Assembly: GCA_045633565.1 (NCBI GenBank)
Contig: JAZQYO010000008.1
Location: forward strand, 1-38,977
Source: RGIG7450 sp045633565
Lineage (GTDB): Bacteria > Bacillota > Clostridia > RUG12999
Length of the DNA stretch: 38,977 bases
Direction of reading: 5' to 3'
The notes under the pieces were generated by a model. It searched no databases and had not been told where the DNA came from. It worked only from the letters and a program-made list of their open reading frames with translations. A program made the position numbers and the translations under genes. Of this stretch, positions 23,079 through 32,358 are shown in pieces (the stretch's first letter is position 1; each line of letters opens with the position of its first letter).

Positions 23079-24988
23079 TTTCCCATTGTGCGTTTTTTCC
23101 CGATTGAGAATTTAAGCACGGTCAGAATGGTAATTACAAAGAGCACAAGTCCGCCAATATTTGCTACCGGAGCTGAAATACCAAGACTTGCAGAAAGGTC
23201 GATTACTTTGTCTATACCAAATACGGCGAGCAGCGCAAGGATAATTCCCACAACACCTTCACCGGCAATCATTCCCGAACAGAACAAAATTCCATCATTA
23301 ATGATAGCTTCTTTTTCTTCTTTTTCACGTTTAATTTTATCAAGCGCAAGACGAACAAGTCCGCCTACCATAATACACGCATTAAGCTGAACCGGCAGAT
23401 ATACACCAATTGCAAAGGGCAGAACCGGAATACCTACAAGTTCCACAACAATCGCAATAAATACGCCTATAAACACAAGTGTCCAAGGAAGATTTCCCTC
23501 CATAACACCTTCAATGATAAGTTTCATAAGTGTCGCCTGAGGTGCTGCAAGCTCGTCGCCACCAAAACCCCATGCAGAATCCAAAAGATAAAGTGTACCG
23601 CCAATTGCAAGAGCAGCTGCAACTACGCCAACAATTTCAGCATACTGTTGTTTTTTAGGTGTTGCGCCCAAAAGGTATCCTGTTTTAAGGTCCTGAGATG
23701 TATCACCTGCAATTGCTGATACAATACAGATAATTGAACCGATTGCAATAGCACTTGCCATACCGGAAACACCGCCATCGCCGGTGAGTTTTAAAATTAA
23801 TGTTGTGATTAAAAGTGTTGCAATCGCCATACCGGAAACAGGGTTGTTACTACTTCCCACAAGGCCAACCATTCTCGAAGAAACGGTAGCAAAGAAGAAG
23901 CCGAAAACAACAACAATAATTGCTCCGATAAGTGAAACAGGGATTGCAGGAACAAGCCATACAAGCAGAGTAAGAACTGCAATGGCAATAATAACAACTT
24001 TCATGCTCATATCCTGCATTGTACGGTCATTTGAAACATTTTTGGAACCCGACATGCTTTTCATTGCTCCACGGAAGGTGGAAACAATAAGCGGCAGGGA
24101 TTTAATAAGGCTTATGATACCGCCTGCTGCGAGTGCACCTGCACCTATATATCTGATATATGAGCTCCAGATGGCACTTGCACCGCCTGCTGTAAACATT
24201 TCACCAATAGAAACAGTCCCCGGATAAAGAATGATGTCCGCACCGAAAAGTACTATAATAGGTATGATTACAAGCCAGCTTAGCACACCGCCGGCAAACA
24301 TATATGATGCAATTCTTGCACCGCAGATATAACCAACGCTCATTACTGCAGGATAAATCTGTGTGCCAATTTCACCTGCGAAACCTTTAACCCGGAGAGA
24401 AACCTCACCCGAAACAAGTTTAAGTCCGTCAATTATAAATTTGAACAAAGCAGCAAACCCCATACCCGCAAATACTGTTGAGGCGTTTGCTCCACCTTTT
24501 TCACCCGCAAGAAGAACTTCTGCACAAGCTGTTCCTTCCGGATAAGGAAGTATACCATGTTCTTTAACAATAAGTGCGTTGCGGAGCGGTACCATGAAAA
24601 ACACACCAAGAAGTCCGCCTAAAAGAGCGATGAGTGTGATTTCAATCATGCCCGGCTTGTCCATTTTGCCTTCAGTTGCCCACAGGAAAAGTGCAGGAAG
24701 CGTAAATATCGCACCCGCTGCAAGGGATTCACCTGCTGAACCTGCAGTCTGAACTATATTGCTTTCAAGTATAGAGTTTTTGCGCATTATCACACGGATA
24801 ACACCCATAGCTATAACTGCCGCAGGAATGGATGCGGAAACTGTCATACCTACACGAAGTCCGAGATATGCATTTGCAGCGCCAAATACAACGGCAAGAA
24901 TTATACCCATGAAAATTGACGTAAACGTAATTTCGGGTGTAATCTTCTCTGCCGGAACATAAGGCTTAAATTCATTCTGATTACTCAT
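23075..24988 (-). CDS. OPT family oligopeptide transporter
   Basis: A proton-coupled importer of oligopeptides (or of metal-chelate peptides) with about 15-16 hydrophobic helices across 637 residues. Family marks include AYLGLRVGMTVSASIPAAV (about 42-60), ILPYPEGTACAEVLLAGEKGG (about 145-165) and the SSNNPVSGMAIATLL stretch in the second half. These place it in the bacterial TIGR00733-like branch. It is transcribed with the PqqD-like gene. Together with pepD upstream and serine dehydratase downstream it suggests growth on peptides. Confidence 0.93.
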   Translation of the reverse strand: MSNQNEFKPYVPAEKITPEITFTSIFMGIILAVVFGAANAYLGLRVGMTVSASIPAAVIAMGVIRVIMRKNSILESNIVQTAGSAGESLAAGAIFTLPALFLWATEGKMDKPGMIEITLIALLGGLLGVFFMVPLRNALIVKEHGILPYPEGTACAEVLLAGEKGGANASTVFAGMGFAALFKFIIDGLKLVSGEVSLRVKGFAGEIGTQIYPAVMSVGYICGARIASYMFAGGVLSWLVIIPIIVLFGADIILYPGTVSIGEMFTAGGASAIWSSYIRYIGAGALAAGGIISLIKSLPLIVSTFRGAMKSMSGSKNVSNDRTMQDMSMKVVIIAIAVLTLLVWLVPAIPVSLIGAIIVVVFGFFFATVSSRMVGLVGSSNNPVSGMAIATLLITTLILKLTGDGGVSGMASAIAIGSIICIVSAIAGDTSQDLKTGYLLGATPKKQQYAEIVGVVAAALAIGGTLYLLDSAWGFGGDELAAPQATLMKLIIEGVMEGNLPWTLVFIGVFIAIVVELVGIPVLPFAIGVYLPVQLNACIMVGGLVRLALDKIKREKEEKEAIINDGILFCSGMIAGEGVVGIILALLAVFGIDKVIDLSASLGISAPVANIGGLVLFVITILTVLKFSIGKKRTMGK

Positions 24989-25033
24989 ATATTCTCCAAT
25001 CCGCCAAAAATCGGCTTTATCATATCTTAAGCA

Positions 25034-25062
25034 ATTATACCATAAATTATTTAAAAAATCAA
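25034..25062 (-). promoter_or_regulatory. Promoter of the OPT-PqqD unit
   Basis: -35 TTGATT (25057-25062), 17-bp spacer, perfect -10 TATAAT (25034-25039), directly after the pepD stop. A small hairpin (GCC gattttt GGC) lies in the 40-base leader. Confidence 0.75.
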
Positions 25063-25064
25063 CT

Positions 25065-26504
25065 TTATTTCATTTTTTCGAGCAAATCTGTCAGCAGTTC
25101 AAACATTTCTCTTGCTGAGGAAATTTTAAGTTTTTCTTTTGTGGTATGAACATCCGAAAGCTCGGGACCTATTGAGATTGCGTCCAAATCCTTTATTTTA
25201 GCGGAAAGTGTTCCGCATTCAAGACCTGCGTGAATTGCCTCAACTGTCGGTTCATACCCAAATTTTCCCTTAAAACATTCTTTATAAAGCTGTTGCAATG
25301 ATGAGTTTTCATTAAACTCCCACGGCGGATAATGCCCGTAGGTCTTTACCTCAAATTCAAGCATTTTTGCAAAAGATTTAAGTTTTTCTTCAAGCCACAA
25401 GAGCGCCGTCTGCTTATTGCTTCTGAGGGCTGAAACCATGGTGATTTTGTCTTCTTCCGTTTTTAAAATACCAAGATTTAAAGATGTTTCAACAAGCCCC
25501 TCAACATTTGCACTCATGGACTGGACTCCGTTGGGTAAAAATAAAAGTGCAAAGATAAGCTTTTCTTTTGCCCCGCCATCAATCACATCAAACTCACCCT
25601 TTTCACAAAGCGTCACCGAAATGTCAACATCCGGTTCAATCTCAGCTATTTCTTTTATTATAAGCTGTGCATGTTCTTCCAGCATAGCAACTGTTTTTTC
25701 GTGGTCTGGACATACAAGTTCTGCCCTGCAGGCATTGGTAATTGCATTGCTTTTATCCCCTCCGGTTATTGAAATTATATCAATGTCAGAAATTTCATTT
25801 AATATTCTTCCCATAAGAATACTTGCGTTAACCCTGCCTTTATCTATTTCAACGCCCGAATGACCGCCTTTAAGCCCACTCACCAAAATAGTAATTTTAC
25901 CGCCTGATGTTTTTGTATAGCTAACCGGCAAAGACATTTCAAACTCACTTCCACCTGCGCATGAAACCGTCAACTTATCCTGTTCTTCAGAATCAAGATT
26001 TATCAGTTTTTTCCCCTTAAAAAGTGCGCCATCAATCTGTGATGCGCCAATCATACCAACTTCCTCATCAGTAGTAAAAAGTGCTTCTATCGGCGGATGA
26101 GCAATGTCACCACTTGATAAAATTGCCATAATCATAGCCACAGCTATACCATTGTCGGCACCAAGTGTTGTTCCCCTCGCCTTGATATAATCACCGTCAA
26201 CATAAATATCAAGACCGTCTTTTTCGAAATCCATCTCCCTGCCCTGCTCCTTCTGGCAGACCATATCAAGATGTCCCTGCAGTATAACCGGCTGTGAATT
26301 TTCATAACCTTTTGTAGCCGGTTTATAAATTATGACATTATTTGCACCATCCCGAACTGCTTTGAGGGAAAATTTTCGCGCAAAATCCATGCAGTATTCG
26401 GCAATCAATTCCATGTTGCCCGAACCTCTTGGAATACTGCTTATTTCTTCAAAATATTTAAAAACCTTTTCAGGCTGTAATCCTTTAAGTTTCGTCATTT
26501 TCAA
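25065..26504 (-). CDS. pepD: Aminoacyl-histidine dipeptidase (PepD, peptidase M20)
   Basis: A zinc dipeptidase that cleaves Xaa-His and other dipeptides in the cytosol. Metal-site residues are H78 in LQGHLDMV (with D80), D117 in GADNGI and E147/E148 in TTDEEVG, the last pair being the catalytic base region. A dimerisation lid (about 190-380) and the closing HAGLECGTL / DVHTTKEKL motifs follow. The 479-residue length is typical. The frame can start at a TTG (26504, 5 bases after GGAGG) or an ATG two codons later (11 bases after it). It has a perfect promoter of its own. Confidence 0.94.
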   Translation of the reverse strand: MKMTKLKGLQPEKVFKYFEEISSIPRGSGNMELIAEYCMDFARKFSLKAVRDGANNVIIYKPATKGYENSQPVILQGHLDMVCQKEQGREMDFEKDGLDIYVDGDYIKARGTTLGADNGIAVAMIMAILSSGDIAHPPIEALFTTDEEVGMIGASQIDGALFKGKKLINLDSEEQDKLTVSCAGGSEFEMSLPVSYTKTSGGKITILVSGLKGGHSGVEIDKGRVNASILMGRILNEISDIDIISITGGDKSNAITNACRAELVCPDHEKTVAMLEEHAQLIIKEIAEIEPDVDISVTLCEKGEFDVIDGGAKEKLIFALLFLPNGVQSMSANVEGLVETSLNLGILKTEEDKITMVSALRSNKQTALLWLEEKLKSFAKMLEFEVKTYGHYPPWEFNENSSLQQLYKECFKGKFGYEPTVEAIHAGLECGTLSAKIKDLDAISIGPELSDVHTTKEKLKISSAREMFELLTDLLEKMK

Positions 26505-26522
26505 TCAATCCTCCACAAAAAA

Positions 26523-26551
26523 ATTATACCTTATAACAGCCGGTATGTCAA
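26523..26551 (-). promoter_or_regulatory. Promoter of pepD
   Basis: Perfect TTGACA (26546-26551) and TATAAT (26523-26528) with a 17-bp spacer, directly behind the terminator of the glycan operon. Confidence 0.9.
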
Positions 26552-26585
26552 ACAAAAAAGCACCTTTGGAAAAAAGTGCTTTTAA
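26552..26585 (-). terminator. Terminator of the glycan operon
   Basis: AAAAGCAC/GTGCTTTT (26556-26563 with 26576-26583, 12-base loop), followed on the minus strand by a T-run (ttttttgttt), 7 bases after the glycosyltransferase stop. Confidence 0.85.
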
Positions 26586-26591
26586 AAACTT

Positions 26592-27689
26592 TCAATTAAA
26601 TTTATGCCGAACAAGTCCGTCCCGCTTTTTCTCTGTTATCGGTCTTAATATTTTATACACCATATCGCTGACAATTTGTTTGGGCGAGAATTTTTTAAAC
26701 AGTTTTTTCTGTTCTGTGTAAATTCTTGCAACATCCCTTTCAAATATGGCATTTACAAGACGTGATTCCTCTCTCCGGTTGTATTTCCAGGCATCATCCC
26801 TGCCAATCCATTTGTCAAACTTTATCAGACATTCTTCTATATTTTTGAGTGCCTGTTTCTCAGGCAAATAATACACATAAGGATATATTAAATTAAGTAT
26901 GCGTTTGGCTGCACATCTTGCAATAATACTGTCCTTTTCGCTTTGTGAAATGTTCAATTTTTCAATAAAGCTTACCATGGAAATATGATATTTTATAATT
27001 CCCTCTGTTAAATTGCCGTGATATTTCCGTGTTGCCGCATTTTCATTAAGCTTATTATAGTGATATCCCACTTCATCCGAAACATAGATTTTTTCACAGT
27101 TATTTAAATAGTCAAATAAGAACTTTACATCTTCTCCATAAGTCATCTGCAAATCAAATCTTATGTTTTTCTCTTTTATGATTTCTGATGAAAACAGTTT
27201 GCCCCACACCGTATGCGAGTTTCCGTGCTCAAACAGTTCTTTCCATCTCATGGCTTCCGATTTATGAATATCAAGTCTGTTACACTTTATGCCAAAATCC
27301 GGAATGATGACCTTATTGTTTCTGTTATCGTAAGACATCATTACAATTTCAGTTTTTTCACGAAAAACCGTAGCAACCATATACTCAATTGCTGTTTTTT
27401 CAATCCAGTCATCAGAATCAACAAAAACTATAAACTCTCCTCTTGATTCATCCATTCCCCTATTTCTTGCCGCAGAAACACCACCGTTATCCTTATGAAT
27501 AACTTTAACCCTGTCATCTTTTGCCGCATAATCATCACAAATCTCGGCACTTCTGTCGCCGGACCCATCATTTATAAGCAAAAGCTCAATATTTATATAT
27601 GTCTGTTCTAAGATGCTTTTTATGCATCTTGGTAAATATTTTTCTGCATTAAATACCGGAACAACAACACTAACGAGCGGGTTTTTCAT
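26592..27689 (-). CDS. Glycosyltransferase family 2
   Basis: A GT-A fold inverting transferase that adds a sugar from a nucleotide-sugar to a surface glycan or lipid carrier. The N-terminus VSVVVPVFNAEKYLPRCIKS is the family start. DGSGDRSAEICDDYAAK follows, and VDSDDW (about 91-96) holds the metal-binding DxD. The C-terminal ~150 residues have no extra membrane helices; the last part is basic (TEKKRDGLVRHKFN). Acceptor and donor cannot be told. It is the last gene of a four-gene operon, with GGAG ahead of the ATG. Confidence 0.9.
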   Translation of the reverse strand: MKNPLVSVVVPVFNAEKYLPRCIKSILEQTYINIELLLINDGSGDRSAEICDDYAAKDDRVKVIHKDNGGVSAARNRGMDESRGEFIVFVDSDDWIEKTAIEYMVATVFREKTEIVMMSYDNRNNKVIIPDFGIKCNRLDIHKSEAMRWKELFEHGNSHTVWGKLFSSEIIKEKNIRFDLQMTYGEDVKFLFDYLNNCEKIYVSDEVGYHYNKLNENAATRKYHGNLTEGIIKYHISMVSFIEKLNISQSEKDSIIARCAAKRILNLIYPYVYYLPEKQALKNIEECLIKFDKWIGRDDAWKYNRREESRLVNAIFERDVARIYTEQKKLFKKFSPKQIVSDMVYKILRPITEKKRDGLVRHKFN

Positions 27690-27697
27690 ATTAGCTC

Positions 27698-28744
27698 CTA
27701 TAAATCAAGTTTTAAATCATTTTCTTTAATCCAGCCAATTTTTCTGCACAAAAGTCCAAGTGACCAGCAAATAATCGCAGGAAGAATAATCTGTGTTAAA
27801 ATCATTCCAACCCAGTTCATTGCAACATAAGCAGTCCCACCGGATACCCATCCTGTGTACATTCCAATCTGACCCACAAGACCGCAAGTACCCATGCCTG
27901 ACGAAATGGGAGCACCGTTCATCTCAAGTTTAAAAATACAGGTTGAAACAGGGCCTGTGATGGCAGATGTAACAATTGCCGGAATCCAAAGTCTTGGATT
28001 CTTTACAAGATTACCCATCTGAAGCATGCTTGTACCAATGCCCTGAGCTAAAAGTCCGCCCCATTTATTTTCCTTAAAGCTCATAACTGCAAACCCTACC
28101 ATGTGGGCACAACAACCTGCAAGGGCTGCTCCGCCGGCAAGTCCGGTAAGTCCTATTGCGTGGCAGATTGCCGCACTTGAAATAGGCAGCGTAAGGGCTA
28201 TGCCTACAACAACCGAAATTATAATGCCCATCCAGAATGGGTGAAGCTCGGTTGCCCACATAATAAAGTCCCCTACTGCCGATGCACCTTTGCCGATAGG
28301 CTCTGCAATGAGCATAGCAAGAAGTATGCCTAAGCAAATTGTTACAATAGGAGTGACCAAAATATCAAGCTTTGTTTCCTTGCTTACAGCTTTTCCAAGT
28401 TCCGCTGCAACAATTGTAATTACAAGCACTGCAAAAGCTCCGCCGGCACCGCCAAGTGCGTTTGCTGCATATCCCACCGCCGTAAGCGAGAAAAGTACAA
28501 GTGGCGGACATTTGAGCGCAAAACCGATAGCAATCGCCATAGCACTTCCCTGCACACTTTTTGCAAACGAGCCAATCTCATCAAGTACAGGAATATTAAA
28601 TTGCTGACCGATTGTAGATAAAATAGTGCCTATTAAAAGTGACGCAAAAAGTCCCTGTGCCATAGCCGACAAAGCGTCTATGCCATATCTTTTTGCCGAG
28701 AATTCAATATCTTTTCTTTTTAAAAATTCTTTAATCTTTTTCAT
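27698..28744 (-). CDS. PTS EIIC-like membrane protein (PTS_EIIC_2 / PfoR-like)
   Basis: A 348-residue protein with about nine hydrophobic segments and many small-residue runs (ANALGGAGGAFAVLVITIVAA, GLAGGAALAGCCAHMVGFAV). The motif FKLEMNGAPISSGMGTCGLVGQ (abbreviated: FKLEMNG ... GTCGLVGQ) is typical of the PTS_EIIC_2 group, which includes Clostridium PfoR. No EIIA, EIIB or HPr domain is fused or nearby, so phosphorylation-coupled sugar uptake is doubtful. It sits between an NTP_transf_5 gene and a glycosyltransferase; its role there is unknown. Confidence 0.82.
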   Translation of the reverse strand: MKKIKEFLKRKDIEFSAKRYGIDALSAMAQGLFASLLIGTILSTIGQQFNIPVLDEIGSFAKSVQGSAMAIAIGFALKCPPLVLFSLTAVGYAANALGGAGGAFAVLVITIVAAELGKAVSKETKLDILVTPIVTICLGILLAMLIAEPIGKGASAVGDFIMWATELHPFWMGIIISVVVGIALTLPISSAAICHAIGLTGLAGGAALAGCCAHMVGFAVMSFKENKWGGLLAQGIGTSMLQMGNLVKNPRLWIPAIVTSAITGPVSTCIFKLEMNGAPISSGMGTCGLVGQIGMYTGWVSGGTAYVAMNWVGMILTQIILPAIICWSLGLLCRKIGWIKENDLKLDL

Positions 28745-28759
28745 GTCTATTTTCCTTTT

Positions 28760-29932
28760 TTACAATTTAAAATGTTCTAAAATCTCAAGCTGGAAATTAA
28801 CCGTATCTGATGCGGATTTCATATCTTTTATGTTATCAGAAATGGTGTGCCCTTCTTTAAAAACGATATTATATATTCTGTGAAGCCATGCAACAGGAAG
28901 AAGCCAACAATTCTTTTTAGCATATTCATATTTATCCGAAAGTTTAGATGAAGATGGAAACATTTTTAAAACATAATTTTTGATTTTTGTCCATATATTG
29001 CCCTCAGCTGTTCTGGCATCAAGAATATATGCGTTTTCCATTTCACCGTATACTCCCGTCATAAGCATATATTTCATCAGCCTGTCAACATACTCTTCGT
29101 CAACATCAGAAAAGTCATCAGCTGTTTTATAATCAAAATACTTTTTGGCAGCAAACAAAAGTCCTCTGAAAATCTTTTCCGCTTCAAGCTCTTTTATCTG
29201 CTCATTGATATAATTCATATCAAGCTCTGATTTTTCAAGCAACAAAACTATATCAGCAAGGTTTCTTATGCCCGACCCTCTGGTTCTCAGATGCTTCATA
29301 AGATGTGCTATTGAGTGAAGCAGCATTTTTTCTGCCGAAGGCATAAAAATATGTTCACCTTTCATTTTAACAGTGTTTGACAAGATATCAATCTCTTTCC
29401 CCTTTGCCGACTTAAGCCCTGACGGAATAAAATGAAAAACCTCAAACTTCAGCACATCTTTTTTATGATAAATTGTTGGCCCTGTATCTTCCGCTACAAT
29501 CTCATAACCATTTGATATAAACAGCTCTTTTACCAAATCACGATGCTCAGGCTTTATCATAATATCAACGTCACCCATGGTCCTGAGTTCGGGAACAGGA
29601 TAAAGCTCTCTTAAAACCATGCCTTTGAGCAAAAGCATATCAATCCCTTTTTCATCAGCATCTTTTAAAAGAGAGTAGATATTTTGCATCTGAAAAGAAA
29701 AAAACAGTGTGCAACCGAGAGTTTCTTTTTCCCAGAGCTTCATTAATTCATCATCAGGCTGATATTTCTTTTCAAGCTTTCTTACCGCCTCAAAAAGTAG
29801 CGGCAATATCTTTTGTTTATCAGCTATTTCTCTGATTTTTCCCCATGAAACCTGTTGAGCCGGTGGGGCGGGAATATCATTTCTTATTGCACAGGACAAA
29901 AGATGTATCAGATATTTCTGCTCATTTGTCAT
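28760..29932 (-). CDS. Nucleotidyltransferase family protein (NTP_transf_5)
   Basis: A 390-residue protein. The central nucleotidyltransferase core shows LLLKGMVLRELYP (about 99-111) and then RTMGDVDIMIKPEHRDLV, where GDVDIM is the G-[GD]-x-D-x-D-like metal motif. Helical regions flank it. This family recurs in polysaccharide and peptide-natural-product clusters of Firmicutes, but its substrate is not known. The ATG is 8 bases after AAGGAGG, inside the last codons of the O-antigen-ligase-like gene (11-base overlap). Confidence 0.85.
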   Translation of the reverse strand: MTNEQKYLIHLLSCAIRNDIPAPPAQQVSWGKIREIADKQKILPLLFEAVRKLEKKYQPDDELMKLWEKETLGCTLFFSFQMQNIYSLLKDADEKGIDMLLLKGMVLRELYPVPELRTMGDVDIMIKPEHRDLVKELFISNGYEIVAEDTGPTIYHKKDVLKFEVFHFIPSGLKSAKGKEIDILSNTVKMKGEHIFMPSAEKMLLHSIAHLMKHLRTRGSGIRNLADIVLLLEKSELDMNYINEQIKELEAEKIFRGLLFAAKKYFDYKTADDFSDVDEEYVDRLMKYMLMTGVYGEMENAYILDARTAEGNIWTKIKNYVLKMFPSSSKLSDKYEYAKKNCWLLPVAWLHRIYNIVFKEGHTISDNIKDMKSASDTVNFQLEILEHFKL

Positions 29933-31187
29933 CTATGTCTGCCTCCTTCTTCCTTTCCCATGGAACAACCGTGCTGTAACAGTTAAGGTTAACAAGCAGT
30001 GCCAATAATACAAAGAATGGTGTTTCTGAAATGTATGTGCTGGTAACCATAAGTTTAGGAAGTGTTATCGCAACAAGAAAATAGAGCATACAGTCTTTGC
30101 CTGAATGTCTGTTTTTCAGGCAGGCTGTTATTATGTTTGTAAAAATCCAGCCGATAAAAAATGTTCCGAGGATAACTCCATATTCCATCCACATTTCCAA
30201 AAACAGATTATGTGAATATATATGTTGAATAAGGTATGGCTCAACCTCGTACAGCTCAAGAAACAAAAATCTGGAGGCTCCTGCCATCCCCCGACCTATA
30301 ACGGGCGAATTTTTAATTATTTCCATAGCACTGTCAAAAATTCTGCTTCTTCCGCTATCACTTTCAAGAGTGCCTTCCAGAAACATTTTTACGGTTCTGC
30401 TGTTATAATCAAAATTTCTAAGAATTCTATCAAGCCCAAGTACAAGGTTTTCAAGATTCAGATAAAGTGCAATTACAGCTAACACAAAAGCTATTTTTGC
30501 TGCAATATGTATTTTTTTATTAAGCACGAATTCCATAACAACGTATGCAGCAATGCACACAACAGCACCTCTGCAACCACCTATGACAATCATTATCGTA
30601 CTTAATCCTCCAAGTACAAACATCAGTATATTTTTCCTGCGGATGCCAACCCACCATGCACCAACGACAAACACGATACAATTGTATGAAAAAGACATAT
30701 AATTCTGTTCACTGTTGCCATTAACAATCTGGATGGTTAACGGAATAAAAAGAACTAATCCCAGGAAAATAAAATACCTGCCTATTTTGATAAATCTTTC
30801 CCAGTTATTAAAATGTCCCATGCATAACATTCCGCACACGCCATATACCATAACTGATTCAAAATAATATAATTTCAAAAGTTGTCTTGCATTTTCATTT
30901 GTTGAAAAACTTATAATCCAAAAAAAGACCACCAAAACAATCAAAATAAAAATCCGCCGTTCCATTCTTTTGATAGCTGACATTGTTCCAACCAATATAA
31001 ATGCTAAAAAAATGGCTCTTACAATTGCCGTATCCCACCAAATATTTTTTATGGTAATACTTTCAACAAGACCATTTATTAAATTCAAAAAACCTATCTG
31101 GGTTAAAATTGCCCATATTGCAAGTGCAATCCATGTGTCATCTTCAACTCCGAAAAAGGTTCTGTTATCTCTGTATAATTCCGCCAT
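29922..31187 (-). CDS. O-antigen ligase / polymerase-like membrane protein (Wzy_C)
   Basis: A 421-residue protein with about 10-12 membrane helices. The large outside loop near residues 270-330 holds IIKNSPVIGRGMAGASR and the HNLFLEMWMEYGVILG motif, the hallmark His and Asn/Glu of the Wzy_C ligase/polymerase family. In a Gram-positive cell this points to capsular or secondary wall polysaccharide assembly rather than lipopolysaccharide. It is the first gene of the glycan operon with its own strong promoter; AAGGTG precedes the ATG. Confidence 0.85.
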   Translation of the reverse strand: MAELYRDNRTFFGVEDDTWIALAIWAILTQIGFLNLINGLVESITIKNIWWDTAIVRAIFLAFILVGTMSAIKRMERRIFILIVLVVFFWIISFSTNENARQLLKLYYFESVMVYGVCGMLCMGHFNNWERFIKIGRYFIFLGLVLFIPLTIQIVNGNSEQNYMSFSYNCIVFVVGAWWVGIRRKNILMFVLGGLSTIMIVIGGCRGAVVCIAAYVVMEFVLNKKIHIAAKIAFVLAVIALYLNLENLVLGLDRILRNFDYNSRTVKMFLEGTLESDSGRSRIFDSAMEIIKNSPVIGRGMAGASRFLFLELYEVEPYLIQHIYSHNLFLEMWMEYGVILGTFFIGWIFTNIITACLKNRHSGKDCMLYFLVAITLPKLMVTSTYISETPFFVLLALLVNLNCYSTVVPWERKKEADIDDK

Positions 31188-31221
31188 AAGGTTTCACCTT
31201 CTTATGCATATAATTAATATA

Positions 31222-31250
31222 ATTTTATCATTATAAGCTATTTTTGTCAA
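31222..31250 (-). promoter_or_regulatory. Promoter of the glycan operon
   Basis: Perfect -35 TTGACA (31245-31250), 17-bp spacer, -10 TAAAAT (31222-31227), with an overlapping second TATAAT inside the spacer region. The leader is about 30 bases. Confidence 0.75.
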
Positions 31251-31264
31251 TAATAAGCCGCAAA

Positions 31265-31300
31265 AGAAAGGGCAATTTCCCAAAAAGGAAATTGCCCTGC
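31265..31300 (-). terminator. Terminator of the mglBAC operon
   Basis: A perfect 12-bp stem AGGGCAATTTCC/GGAAATTGCCCT (31269-31280 with 31287-31298, loop CAAAAA), followed on the minus strand by TTCTTTTG. Confidence 0.85.
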
Positions 31301-31303
31301 CAT

Positions 31304-32326
31304 TTATTTTTTAACAAGATACTTTCTTACGTCTATGGATACTGCAAATATAATTATAAGCCCTTTTATTATATATTGATAATATGGACTTACACCAATA
31401 AAGTTAAGACCATAGTTTATAAACTGCAGTATCAGTGTTCCTATCAGAACACCCGGAATAGTACCTATTCCACCCGAAAAAGAAACTCCTCCTACAACAC
31501 ATGCAGAAATAGCATCAAGCTCATAGTTAATACCGGTATTACTGGTAGCCGAACCTACACGTCCGGCCTCTAAAAATCCCGCAAGTCCGTAAAGCACGCC
31601 CGATATAATGAAAATTATCATAATATTTTTCACTATATTTACTCCCGAAACCGCAGCCGCTTCGGGATTTCCGCCAATGGCAAACATATTCTTACCAAGC
31701 GTGGTCTTATTCCATATAAACCACATTATTACCGCCACAATTATCAGATAAAAAATCAGATATGGTATTTCCACGCTGCCAAGCTTAAGCGAGCCTGTTA
31801 CAAAATCAACATATCTTTCATCAAGATTTGCAACCGGCTGTGCACCAAGTGGCGGTCTGTCAATATAAATACATGAAATTCCGTATGCAATAAGCTGTGT
31901 ACCAAGCGTAATAATAAAGGCATGAACTTTCAGTTTTGCAACTCCAAACCCGTTTATTGCACCAAATACTGCACCTATCAGAACCGATATAACAAGCGGA
32001 ACAATAAGCGGCAATGCAGGCAGGTCCGGATACATTCTTGCAGCATAGGTTGACGACTGCAGCAGTGATGCCGATATAATTGCACATAGCCCCAGCACTC
32101 TGCCCACAGAAAGGTCAGTTCCCTGAAGAACTATAAGACCCGCAACACCCAGTGCAAGAATACCTCTTGTAGACGCCTGACTTAAAATATTGGTTATGTT
32201 TTTCAGCGAAATAAAAGACGGGTCTGCAATAATCACCGCCACAATCATTGCGCCCAGAACTATATAAAGAGCATAATTCAGTAACATTTCACTGACTTTT
32301 GTGTTTTTCATTTTTGTATCTATCAT
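31304..32326 (-). CDS. mglC: Galactose/methyl-galactoside ABC transporter permease MglC
   Basis: The membrane channel of a galactose-type ABC importer. The 340-residue BPD_transp_2 protein has about ten helices. The family landmarks GLIVLQGTDLSVGRVLGLCA (about 62-81) and GINYELDAISACVVGGVSFSGGIGTIPGVLIGTL (key parts: ELDAISACVVGG and GGIGTIPGVLIG) form the loop that contacts the ATPase. It is the last gene of the mglBAC operon and stops just ahead of a strong terminator. Confidence 0.93.
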   Translation of the reverse strand: MIDTKMKNTKVSEMLLNYALYIVLGAMIVAVIIADPSFISLKNITNILSQASTRGILALGVAGLIVLQGTDLSVGRVLGLCAIISASLLQSSTYAARMYPDLPALPLIVPLVISVLIGAVFGAINGFGVAKLKVHAFIITLGTQLIAYGISCIYIDRPPLGAQPVANLDERYVDFVTGSLKLGSVEIPYLIFYLIIVAVIMWFIWNKTTLGKNMFAIGGNPEAAAVSGVNIVKNIMIIFIISGVLYGLAGFLEAGRVGSATSNTGINYELDAISACVVGGVSFSGGIGTIPGVLIGTLILQFINYGLNFIGVSPYYQYIIKGLIIIFAVSIDVRKYLVKK

Positions 32327-32358
32327 TAATGTTTCTCCCTTATCAAGGTTTTGTCCGG

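Noticed and set aside
23784..24227. Long plus-strand frame opposite the OPT transporter
   Set aside because: A mirror of a hydrophobic gene with no promoter or ribosome binding site.
26592..31187. A complete PTS sugar uptake locus around the EIIC-like gene
   Set aside because: No EIIA, EIIB or HPr domain is fused or close by.
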